The translations under genes were made by a program, and so were the position numbers. Below, one piece after another: positions 25,239 to 33,838 of a stretch of DNA of 36,821 nt; position 1 is the stretch's first letter; each line of letters opens with the position of its first letter. Location of the stretch: the NCBI RefSeq assembly GCF_020103755.1, contig NZ_JAHSQD010000025.1:1-36821 (forward strand). The letters are read 5' to 3'. A model generated the notes under the pieces. That model searched no databases. It was not told the origin of the DNA and saw only the letters and a program-made list of their open reading frames with translations. Source of the stretch: Streptomyces sp. LS1784 (GTDB taxonomy: Bacteria; Actinomycetota; Actinomycetes; Streptomycetales; Streptomycetaceae).

Positions 25239-28200
25239 GAGCTCGGCACCTCCTGCTTGATCGGATCCCACTCGCCGCGGGCGACTGCCGCGTCCAGACG
25301 GGCCTGGAAGACTGCATGCGCCTCGCGCATCTCCCGTTCCCGGTCTGCCTTGTAGAAGGGCTTGGTGTAGCCCTCGGGAACGGGGGCTGTATCGGGAGCA
25401 GCGTGGTATGCACTGAGTTTGGCGAAGCTGTCCTTGGACTGGCGCTGGCCGATCGTGCGTGCGTTGCCAGCGAGCTTCCAGCCCTCGGAGTCGAACCACG
25501 TCACCGCCTCGTACTTCTGCAGGACGGGGAACCGTCCTCGGTACGCGGCGATCAGGGCATCAGCGTCCATGCCCAGCCAGACCGCGACGAGAGCATCGAT
25601 CTCGACCAAGGCTGAGCGACGGGCTCGCTCGGAGCGCAGCGGCGTGTCGGAACGCCAGTGAGGGTCAACATGGTGCAGCGCCTGAAGCCCCGGCCAATCG
25701 CATGCCCAATGCTCTTCAGTCGACCAGCACGGGTCGTACAACTCGGACCACAAGACGGCATAGGCGCGAGTGACGCAGTTTAGACGCAGGGTTCGCAGGA
25801 GCAAGGCAGGGGCGAGAGGGTGCTCAGCGGAGGGCGCAGGCATGGCTCTGGCCACTGCTCCCCAGAGATTGGTCCGCGCCGTCGCGCGCAGAAAATAGTC
25901 CAGCGGGATCGAAGCCCAGAAGCCAGCTACCAATGCCGTTGTAAGGAGGTCAGGCATCGCAAGGCTGTTGACGCCATCCACATGGGTGCTCCCAGGTGGA
26001 ACGAGCGCAGCGTACAGAGCCCGCTCTGTATCCGGCGCGATCTGACGGCGCCAGGCCAGGCGATGGAAGATCGCGTAACGGCGCCGGGATCGAGCCACTA
26101 GGACGTCGTCGATCTGCTCCGTCGTAACCTCGTCCTCAATGACCCGCCCTCGTGCCGCAATGTATGTGCGGGCGCGGGCGATAGCAGCCGCGTCCGCGCG
26201 CAGACGGGCGAGCGCCCGGTAGTCGATCCAGCGGTCCTGCGCTGCGAGGTACGCCTCACTATTCTTCTTCACACGCACGTAGGCGGTGTCGGGGACAAAA
26301 TCGTCCGGCAGGGTAACGAGATCGAGGCCAAAAGGGTCGTTGCTGTTGGCGTCGTGGCGCTTGAAAACGGCAGTAGCGGGACCTAGTTGGGTGCCCTTGA
26401 GGATGACATGGCGCCAGCGGTCCGGTTGCTGCGGGACTTCACGAGGACCGTTCGGGCGGTTGTAGTCGATCAGTTCCTCAGCTTTCGCGCCACTCTCGTG
26501 GTAGCCAGGGGAGATCTGCGGCTGAAGAGTACCCAATCGCAACGGATAGTCAGCCAGCGCCTCAATAGCCGAGGCCTCTGCCGTGCTCACCGGAAAGAGC
26601 AGGCGGGCCTGCTCCACTGGCTGCCCATCCTCGTCTAGCAGTCGCTGCCAGACAGAGAGCAACTCGCGATCGACCCGGACCACGCGTGTGCGATGCGGCC
26701 GTTCGTCGAACTCGCCGTTGCGGTAACGGATACCGGGAACGTCGCCAGCACCGTCATGACTTCCCGATAGCCGAAGCGCATCTGCCGATACCAGCCAGGA
26801 GAGATGGTCGAATCCGATCTCGCCGGGGCCGCCGTAGATGTGGACCCCGAAATGTGTTGCATGTCCGACTGGCTTTGGGAAGAACCGCTGCCCGGCGTTA
26901 ACAAAATCCCCGTGGATTCGCAAGCGTTGATAGGCCGCCTCCCGAATGTTTCCCTCCTTCTCGCCAGTAAAGTGGGTGTCTGGGTGGACGAGCCCTGCCG
27001 ATCCCGCCGCGGCCGTGTGTGCCCATACCTGGCACATGAACGCCCGGTACAAATCAGGCTGAGTTCCTGTCAGCAGCGGATATACCTGCTCGGAACCAAG
27101 CAGTGCAACCTGGGCGCTGGTGGACGTCAGCTCGCCGAGAACGTACCGCTGGGACTCCGGCGAATGTAGAATCTCGCTCTTCCGGAGCTGCTTCTCCGCC
27201 ACCGAGGCCTTCTCCGAGAGCATGAACCACGGCTCCCGCTCGGCCAGCACCGCCGGTTCATCCCAACGCGGACGCACCCACGGAGGGTTGCCCACCTGCA
27301 GATCAAAACCGCCGTGCCAAGCAAAGACCAAGCCGAAGTCCAACTCCCAGTGCAGGAAGCCCTGTTCCTCAGCGATGTCCTGGACGATGCCCAACCACGG
27401 GAATCGCTCGCTCAGCTTCGGAACTGAGTCCATGCCCATGAACATCGGCAGGTTGTCCTCGTACGCCTCGATGGCGTCGAGCGTACCGAGGTTGGCAACG
27501 AAGGAATCCGCTGGGGCATCGTATGTCCCGAGCAGCGCCTCGGCGAAGTCGAGCCAGTCGGCGAGGTCCTTGAGCGCGATGACAGGCCGCCGTGTCGGCG
27601 GCTGGCGACGCCGGGGCGCGGCAGGGGCCTTCTTCCGCTGCGGCTCCGGTTCCGGCCTCGCCTCGCTCAGGTCAGGCAGCAAGGAGCCCTGCTCACCGAC
27701 CAGGAGAAACAGCGCCGCTTGCTCGGCCATGACGACGCCTGCGGGCGCTGGCTCCGGTTCTGACCGGTCTACCTGCGGGAGTCCGGCCAAGGCCGCCTTC
27801 GCGAGTGCGTCGTCCTCCGCCGCGTAGACAGCAGCGCTGCCGTCCAGCAGCCCGGTCTCCTCCAGCGGCCAGAACCACAGGGCGCACCAGGTGTCCATCA
27901 TGGTCTTGAGCCGCCAATACGGTGTGCCCTGGGTCTCGAACAGGTCGCGGTAGACCTTCTCCTTGGCAACCGCGCCCTTTGGGCGGCGCAGGAAGGCGTA
28001 CTCGTCCGGCCGATCGCCCTCACTGGACCAGCCACCCCACACATCTATGGCACGGGAGATCTCCTCCTCGGAGAGCTTCATACGCCGAACCACCAGTTCC
28101 CACAGGAACTCCGCGCGCCGGGCCACTGCCTGCAGTCGCTTCAGCTGCGAGGCCTTCCCTCGCGGTGCCTTGGCGCTTGGTGACTTGAGGATGCCCTTGC

Positions 28201-30634
28201 GCCAGGCCGCCAGCCGCAACTTCTGCCCCGGTGCGAGCGTTCCTGCCTCTTTCTCGCTCGCCACCGCGGCCCACCCCACCGCAGGCAAGAGGAACTGGTG
28301 CACCGCTCCCTCGGGCAGCTCCTGCCGCCGGCCGTCCGAGTCGAGGAACGGCAACGCGGTCGGTGCGAGCGCGCCCTTCGCCTTGAGCCAGAGCTTGTCC
28401 TTGCTTGCGAGTACATCCCCGTCGTACACGGCCCTGCGCCCGCCGATGAGCGAGTTACCGCGTCGCAGATGCAGCCCGAACCACGGCGCTCGCATCCCGG
28501 GGTGCATGGTGTTGAGCCACAGCGACACTTCCGCGAGCTCGACACCGGTCGCGTTCAGGTCGACGCCGTAGGCGTTGTGCAGCGCGATGTACGCCTTGAC
28601 CTTCTGCTTCTCGGTCAACGCCTGGCTGGTGGGGATGGTGATCCCTAGCTCGTCCTGGCGCCGGCGCAGGTACTCCTCGGCTACCTGGTTGATCGCCTCG
28701 TTCAGGAATGCCCCCGAGCCCAGCGCGGGCTCGCAGATCTTGTACGTGAGCAGCTCGGATGCCCGGGTGCGAACCGGGTTGCCGTTCGCATCCTTCTCCT
28801 GGTCCAGCCGATGCTTGAGCGTCAGCTCGACGGTGACCTTGGTCAGTGACTCCGGCGTGTAGTACGAGGCCGTGGTCTGCCGGTCACGCCCGGCGAGCCG
28901 GTACACAAAGGAACCCGGCGCGTACTTCTTGCGCCCTCGAAGGCCCTTGCGGGCGTCGCGCTCGTCGTACTGGACGAAGACGTCGTCGGGGTACTGATCC
29001 TGTCGGTTGGCAGGGATCATCCAGGAGCCGTCCTTGGGGTCGCCGCCCTTGGCAACCTCGCACAGCTCCTCCTGGGCGATGAACCCGGTGTAGGACATCA
29101 GTCCCTCGTATACGGCGCCGAGCTGGTTGATGCCGAGGTTGCGGTAGGAGATGAAGCCGCCGCGCTCGCCCCGCTTCGCGTCCTTCATGGTCAGCAGCCG
29201 CAGCACCTCGTGCAGCGCCGCGTTGCGGGGTCGCAGGTCGAGCCAGGCCGGCTCATCCTCGTCCGCGCGCGGGTCCTGGGTGCCGCGCCCGATCAGCTTC
29301 ACGGACTTGGGATCGAAGAGCTCACTGCGCAGTGGCTCGAAGCGCAGGCCGCGGTCCTCGCTGCGCCGCTCGCGCTTCTCCTTTTTCGTCTCCTCGTCGT
29401 CGCCCGGGAGTTCGTCGTCCGGCTCGCTGCCGTAGGGGCGGTGGCCGTAGTTGACCTTGGCGCAGAGCACCGCGAGAGACTCGTAGAGGTGGAAGCCGTC
29501 GCGGGCGGCCGCCTCGACGAGCTGTTCGTCGCGGGCGACGAGTTCGCGCAGTCGGGCCATGGAGTAGCCGGCTTCGTAGCTGCCGTCATCGGCGGGCAGG
29601 ATGCCCAGCTCGGGGCGGGCTTCGGCGTAGAGCAGGAACAGGATCCGGTACAGGTAGCGCAGGCACTCTCGGGTCAGCTGCTTGGCGAACGGGGTTCGGC
29701 CGTCGTCGATGTCGCCGGGTTCCAGGTCGGTGGCGGCAAGTCGGTCCAGGACCTCCTGGGCGATGATCTCCACCGAACGTTGCAGGCCACTGCGCAGTTC
29801 CCCGCTGACGCCGACCGCGTTAGTGCTGGATGCCTTGAGGAACTCGTCCAGCAGTGGGGCGGCGCCATTGTCGCCAGGCCGCAGCATCTCCTGGCTGAAC
29901 AGGCCGGCGATGGTGGCGAGTTCACCGCCCTGCTTGCGGTCGTTGCGTTCCAGCGCCGTATCGAGGTTGACGGCGAGGTAGCGGCCCTCGCCCCAGCTGT
30001 TGCGGTCGGCCAGCACGAGGACGCCGCCGATGAGCAATAGCACGAAGCGCGGTGGGGTGCCGTCGGCGCCGCCCAGGGTGCCGGCGAACAGCCAGGAGGC
30101 CAGTGCGGCACCGTCGTTGTAGCTCTCGGCTGCGCTGACCCGCAGCGGGTGCAGGAGCCGCCCAGGGCCGGCCGCGTCGAGCGCGGCATCGTTGTCAGTG
30201 GCCCAGCCGCAGTCCAGGGCGACGATGCCGTGCCCGTGGTAAGCGACCTGAACGATGTGGTCGCGTCCGGCGCGGTGCACGGTCAGCTCGCCGGGCGCGG
30301 CATCGTCGAACCCGAGGGCATGCAGCACCTGCTGGTGCCACTCGCCCAGCCGCTTGGTCCACTCTTCGTTGCCATGGCTGCGGCGGGAGTACTCGTCCTC
30401 GGCGTCTGCTTGAGTGGCGTCAGCGAAGAAGCCGCGAAGCTCGTCGCCGAAGTACGGCGTTCGCAGGGTCCGGATCCGCTCGCGCGGCGTGGTGCGCTTG
30501 TCGTTCTCGTCGCCCTCGCGCAGCGTCCACGTGTCGAGGAGGTGCTTCTTCAGGTCGGCGGCGAGCTGCTCGGCGAAGTAGTGCGCCGCGAAGTACTCGC
30601 CGCGGTTGCTGAAGGAGTCGAAGTCGGTGCTCAT
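25235..30634 (-). CDS. Large N6-adenine DNA methyltransferase (Eco57I/PglX/DrmMI type)
   Basis: This 1799-residue enzyme is predicted to methylate adenine in host DNA with S-adenosylmethionine. Motif I is ICEPALGSGAFLNEA (near 635), preceded by ASYYTPESLTKVTVE. GVDLNATGVELAEVSLWLN follows, and motif IV NPPWVRPRW lies near 1116. The N-terminal 600 residues include the helical ECLRYLYRILFLLYAEARPELGIL, common in BREX PglX and type IIG-like enzymes. I do not see a clear nuclease motif there. The C-terminal 650 residues should hold target recognition (FVNAGQRFFPKPVGHATHFGVHIYG and on). The start at 30634 overlaps the SNF2 stop by 1 nt (TGATG), and the end overlaps the DEAD helicase start by 4 nt. 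The length and the NPPW type fit class 1 DISARM DrmMI or PglX. No PglZ is present, which argues against BREX. Confidence 0.85.
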   Translation of the reverse strand: MSTDFDSFSNRGEYFAAHYFAEQLAADLKKHLLDTWTLREGDENDKRTTPRERIRTLRTPYFGDELRGFFADATQADAEDEYSRRSHGNEEWTKRLGEWHQQVLHALGFDDAAPGELTVHRAGRDHIVQVAYHGHGIVALDCGWATDNDAALDAAGPGRLLHPLRVSAAESYNDGAALASWLFAGTLGGADGTPPRFVLLLIGGVLVLADRNSWGEGRYLAVNLDTALERNDRKQGGELATIAGLFSQEMLRPGDNGAAPLLDEFLKASSTNAVGVSGELRSGLQRSVEIIAQEVLDRLAATDLEPGDIDDGRTPFAKQLTRECLRYLYRILFLLYAEARPELGILPADDGSYEAGYSMARLRELVARDEQLVEAAARDGFHLYESLAVLCAKVNYGHRPYGSEPDDELPGDDEETKKEKRERRSEDRGLRFEPLRSELFDPKSVKLIGRGTQDPRADEDEPAWLDLRPRNAALHEVLRLLTMKDAKRGERGGFISYRNLGINQLGAVYEGLMSYTGFIAQEELCEVAKGGDPKDGSWMIPANRQDQYPDDVFVQYDERDARKGLRGRKKYAPGSFVYRLAGRDRQTTASYYTPESLTKVTVELTLKHRLDQEKDANGNPVRTRASELLTYKICEPALGSGAFLNEAINQVAEEYLRRRQDELGITIPTSQALTEKQKVKAYIALHNAYGVDLNATGVELAEVSLWLNTMHPGMRAPWFGLHLRRGNSLIGGRRAVYDGDVLASKDKLWLKAKGALAPTALPFLDSDGRRQELPEGAVHQFLLPAVGWAAVASEKEAGTLAPGQKLRLAAWRKGILKSPSAKAPRGKASQLKRLQAVARRAEFLWELVVRRMKLSEEEISRAIDVWGGWSSEGDRPDEYAFLRRPKGAVAKEKVYRDLFETQGTPYWRLKTMMDTWCALWFWPLEETGLLDGSAAVYAAEDDALAKAALAGLPQVDRSEPEPAPAGVVMAEQAALFLLVGEQGSLLPDLSEARPEPEPQRKKAPAAPRRRQPPTRRPVIALKDLADWLDFAEALLGTYDAPADSFVANLGTLDAIEAYEDNLPMFMGMDSVPKLSERFPWLGIVQDIAEEQGFLHWELDFGLVFAWHGGFDLQVGNPPWVRPRWDEPAVLAEREPWFMLSEKASVAEKQLRKSEILHSPESQRYVLGELTSTSAQVALLGSEQVYPLLTGTQPDLYRAFMCQVWAHTAAAGSAGLVHPDTHFTGEKEGNIREAAYQRLRIHGDFVNAGQRFFPKPVGHATHFGVHIYGGPGEIGFDHLSWLVSADALRLSGSHDGAGDVPGIRYRNGEFDERPHRTRVVRVDRELLSVWQRLLDEDGQPVEQARLLFPVSTAEASAIEALADYPLRLGTLQPQISPGYHESGAKAEELIDYNRPNGPREVPQQPDRWRHVILKGTQLGPATAVFKRHDANSNDPFGLDLVTLPDDFVPDTAYVRVKKNSEAYLAAQDRWIDYRALARLRADAAAIARARTYIAARGRVIEDEVTTEQIDDVLVARSRRRYAIFHRLAWRRQIAPDTERALYAALVPPGSTHVDGVNSLAMPDLLTTALVAGFWASIPLDYFLRATARTNLWGAVARAMPAPSAEHPLAPALLLRTLRLNCVTRAYAVLWSELYDPCWSTEEHWACDWPGLQALHHVDPHWRSDTPLRSERARRSALVEIDALVAVWLGMDADALIAAYRGRFPVLQKYEAVTWFDSEGWKLAGNARTIGQRQSKDSFAKLSAYHAAPDTAPVPEGYTKPFYKADREREMREAHAVFQARLDAAVARGEWDPIKQEVPSS

Positions 30635-33600
30635 CAGTGCGAGTTCTCCAGGACGGCGAGCAGGCGCAGCATAGGGGCGCCGGAGGTCTCCAGGGACTTG
30701 ACCAGGTCGAAGCGGCCACTGGCGGTGAGCGCCACGCGGTGCTTGTCGGGGCGGGTGGCGGCGGAGAGGGCTTCCTGCTTCCAGTGAGTCAGCCGCTTGC
30801 GGTAGGGCTCCAGGGTGGCTTCGACCTGCTGGCGGTAGTCGTCCTCCCGAGCGGTCAGGTACTGGGTTGCAACGTCGATCGCGGCGGGTACGAGGGTCTG
30901 CAGGGCGGGCAGGTCGCGCGGGACGGCGCGGCCGGGCATCTGCGGGCCAACCCCGGCACGGGCCAGGAACTCGTTGTCCATGACCTCGACCACCGGCTCG
31001 CCGGGCAGACCGTGGACGGCCATCCACTCCACCACGGTGGGACGCCCGAAGGCGTTGGAGTAGATGCCCTGGACGAGGAACGTCGGGTGCGGCACGTCGG
31101 CGGCGAGCACCGGCGCCTCGTGGCGGCCGATCTCGACCAGGACCTTGTCGGTGAGCCAGTCGATAACCGGGTGGATGTCCGCCAGGAAGGACACGTTGGG
31201 CCACAACGTCTCGGAGGAGTCGCGGGCGGCTTGGAGGCGCTTACCGGCGAGCTCCTTGGAGAAGGTCACCCGCAGTCGCCCCGGGCCCTTCTTGCTGCCC
31301 AGAATGTGCTGCTCGTCCAGATAGGACTTCGGCAGCGCGCGGAACCGGTAGGCGAGATCGCGCGGCGGCTCGAACGCGATCGTTCCGTCCGGGTCGCGGC
31401 GCAGCGTCAGCTCGTCCTCGGGGTTGGTGCGGCAGACCTGTCGCAGGGCCGCCTCGAAGTATTCAGCGGTGTCGGCGAACAGCTTCGGCGCGCGGGCGCG
31501 CAGGACCCCGCGATGGGTGGAGGTGACTCCGACCTGGGCGAGCAGTCCGGCGAGCATTCCACCTCCGCCGCTCTGCCGGGCGGTCTTGATCGACTCCTCG
31601 ACGGTGCGGCCGGCGATCAGATCCTTGGTGAGGCGGTTCTCCTCCTCCTGCGCGCGGTAGATGCCGGTGACGGCCTCGGCCGAGCCCTCGATCTTGTGCG
31701 CTTCCTCCTCGCGCTTGAGGAGCTTCTCGCCGACCAGCCGGTCATCCAGCGTGCGCGGTTCGCCGGTGCGCGGGTCGGTGCGCCAGGGCAGGTCGCTGGT
31801 CAGCACCAGGGCCCGAAACTGCGGGGAACGGGTCTGACCGTAGCGGTCGATACGGCCGTTGCGCTGCTCGATGCGAATCAGCGACCAGGGCAGGTCGTAG
31901 TGGATCAGGAGGTGGCACTGCTGGTGGAGGTTCACACCCTCGGAGGCGACGTCGCCGGTGAACAGCAGCCGGACCGGGTCGTCGCGCAGCCCGAACTTCT
32001 CGATCAGCTTCATTTGCTCCTGGTCGGTGGTGGCCTCGCCGTGCATGACCTGGACCGCGCTGGTCGTGCCGTCCCCGTGGCCGTAGGCCAGCCAGGGCTT
32101 CTTGGTGTCGGCGCTCGGGCCCTTGGTGAAGCCCAGAGCCGCCGGTACGGCCTCGGCAAGCCACTTCAGAGTGGGTACGCGCTCGGAGAACACCACCACG
32201 CGCACGTCCGAGCCGGGCCCGACGCCCAGTTTGCGGAGTTCGGTGACCAGGGCTTGGAGCTTTGCGGAGTCGTGGTCACCGATCCGGCGCGCCAGTTGTT
32301 CGAGGTCGGTGAGGGCCGCGAGCTCGGTCGCGGCCTCCTCGTCCGTGCGCTTGCGACGCTTCGCGCGGGCCGGATCCTTCTCCGCCTTCGCCAGGTCGGT
32401 TCGTTCAGTGAGGGTCTTCTTGCGGGTGGTGACGGTCTGAAGCAGTGCGTGGTGGGAGGAGAGGAACGACTTGAGCAGGTTGTAGGCATCCAGCTGGCTC
32501 CAGGCCACCGACGCGGCCGACTCGTCACGCGGAATCCAGCGATCGGCCAGCTCCTCGAAGACAGCGAGCTCGGCCTCGCTCGCCGGCGCGTGCACCGGGA
32601 TGGAGGGGCCGCGGTCGGCCCAGGCGCCCTTGAGGGAGTCGCGGACCTCAGGCGTGGTCTTGGTGCGGCGGATGTAGAGGTGCTCGAGATCGGACACCTC
32701 GTACCTGCCCGGGTCTGCAATGGCCGCCGGATCGAGCAGGCTGATCAGCTCCGCGAAGGACCTGGCGTCACCGTTGTGAGGAGTCGCCGAGGCCAGGATC
32801 AACGCGTCCGTCTGGTGCGCGAGCAGCTTGGCCAGGGCATTGGTGTCGGTGCCGCGGTTGACGAGCCGGTGCGACTCGTCGATGACCACCGCGTCCCACT
32901 TGATCTTGTCCAGGTGATGCGCGTACTGGCCCTCACGCTTCAGGGTGTCCACCGAGACGATGACCCGCTTGAAATACGTGAACGGGTTCCGCCCAGAGGG
33001 GATCTCCTGCTGGATCCGCTGGATGCCGGTGGAGTCCAGCCGCACCAGCGGGATCGCGAAGCGCGTCCACAGCTCCCGCTGGAACTGCTCCAGAACGTGC
33101 TGCGGCGTGACCACCAGGATCCGCTCGCCTCGGCCACGGCGGATCAGCTCCGCAAGCAGGATCCCGATCTCCAGGGTCTTGCCGAGACCGACCACATCCG
33201 CGATCAGCAGACGCGGCTGCGGATTGGTCATCGACAGCGCGAGCTCGGCCGGCCGCAGCTGGTGCGTCTGCGCATCCATCAGGAAGTTGTCGGCCAGCGC
33301 CAGGCCGTGCTCGGTCTGCGGTAGGAACGACTTGCGGACCACCGCCTCCAGATACAACCGGCCCCGACGATGGTTGGGCGAGTCATCGGCCACGAGCCTG
33401 GTCTCGCGCGGGTCCAGGACCTGGATCTCGTCCAGCCGGCTGTAGAACACCGCGTCCATGCCCCGCACGAACGGGGACACACCAGTGACCTCGACCATCC
33501 AGCCGTCGCGCTCAGTCGGGTCGACCTTGCGTACCAGCCACTGTTCATCCCGCACCAGCACCTGCGCCCCGGCGGCGAACCCCGGCCGAGCGGTCGCCCT

Positions 33601-33729
33601 CACGGGGGTGGCATCCGGCGCGAGTTCCGGAGCCCAGTCGCTCCAGTCGCTCGGCTCCGACCCGGTTTCTGCCCCGACACCGGGCCCTGCCTCGACTGCC
33701 ACGCCGCTCTCCCGTCCACTCACCGTCAT
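30634..33729 (-). CDS. SNF2-family helicase (DrmD-like)
   Basis: This 1031-residue superfamily 2 translocase resembles DrmD of class 1 DISARM and RapA-type SNF2 ATPases. After about 50 low-complexity residues comes a small beta-rich domain (GAQVLVRDEQWLVRKVD). The motor has motif I ADVVGLGKTLEIG (near 183), ILVVTPQHVLEQF, motif II VVIDESHRL (near 281), motif III LILASATPHNGD, motif V DVASEGVNLHQQC and motif VI QRNGRIDRYGQ (near 628). A helical C-terminal part of about 350 residues is of unknown function. The start at 33729 has a purine-rich AAGGTGGGG about 6 nt upstream. It lies 109 nt after the kinase gene and overlaps the methyltransferase start by 1 nt. SNF2 and NPPW methyltransferase neighbours are the defining pair of class 1 DISARM. 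Here it probably translocates on double-stranded DNA. Confidence 0.85.
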   Translation of the reverse strand: MTVSGRESGVAVEAGPGVGAETGSEPSDWSDWAPELAPDATPVRATARPGFAAGAQVLVRDEQWLVRKVDPTERDGWMVEVTGVSPFVRGMDAVFYSRLDEIQVLDPRETRLVADDSPNHRRGRLYLEAVVRKSFLPQTEHGLALADNFLMDAQTHQLRPAELALSMTNPQPRLLIADVVGLGKTLEIGILLAELIRRGRGERILVVTPQHVLEQFQRELWTRFAIPLVRLDSTGIQRIQQEIPSGRNPFTYFKRVIVSVDTLKREGQYAHHLDKIKWDAVVIDESHRLVNRGTDTNALAKLLAHQTDALILASATPHNGDARSFAELISLLDPAAIADPGRYEVSDLEHLYIRRTKTTPEVRDSLKGAWADRGPSIPVHAPASEAELAVFEELADRWIPRDESAASVAWSQLDAYNLLKSFLSSHHALLQTVTTRKKTLTERTDLAKAEKDPARAKRRKRTDEEAATELAALTDLEQLARRIGDHDSAKLQALVTELRKLGVGPGSDVRVVVFSERVPTLKWLAEAVPAALGFTKGPSADTKKPWLAYGHGDGTTSAVQVMHGEATTDQEQMKLIEKFGLRDDPVRLLFTGDVASEGVNLHQQCHLLIHYDLPWSLIRIEQRNGRIDRYGQTRSPQFRALVLTSDLPWRTDPRTGEPRTLDDRLVGEKLLKREEEAHKIEGSAEAVTGIYRAQEEENRLTKDLIAGRTVEESIKTARQSGGGGMLAGLLAQVGVTSTHRGVLRARAPKLFADTAEYFEAALRQVCRTNPEDELTLRRDPDGTIAFEPPRDLAYRFRALPKSYLDEQHILGSKKGPGRLRVTFSKELAGKRLQAARDSSETLWPNVSFLADIHPVIDWLTDKVLVEIGRHEAPVLAADVPHPTFLVQGIYSNAFGRPTVVEWMAVHGLPGEPVVEVMDNEFLARAGVGPQMPGRAVPRDLPALQTLVPAAIDVATQYLTAREDDYRQQVEATLEPYRKRLTHWKQEALSAATRPDKHRVALTASGRFDLVKSLETSGAPMLRLLAVLENSH

Positions 33730-33838
33730 TACCGCCCCACCTTGATCACTCCGTGTGTGTGACCGGCTTCAGTCGGGCGCCCAAAGGCATCCAACCAGGC
33801 TCCCACCCGCCACCGACACGCGCTCCCCACAGCCAGCT

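Noticed and set aside
25239..25499. N-terminal extension of the DEAD/DUF1998 protein
   Set aside because: This part lies inside the methyltransferase gene in another frame; the ATGA overlap at 25235-25238 gives a natural coupled start.
30635..31204. N-terminal extension of the methyltransferase
   Set aside because: It overlaps the 3' end of the SNF2 gene out of frame and has an Arg/Pro-rich shadow composition. The start at 30634 fits the 1-nt coupled junction.
30637..33324. Open frame of 895 codons on the plus strand
   Set aside because: It is antisense to the SNF2 helicase with all its motifs. The translation is a repetitive Gly/Val/Leu shadow.
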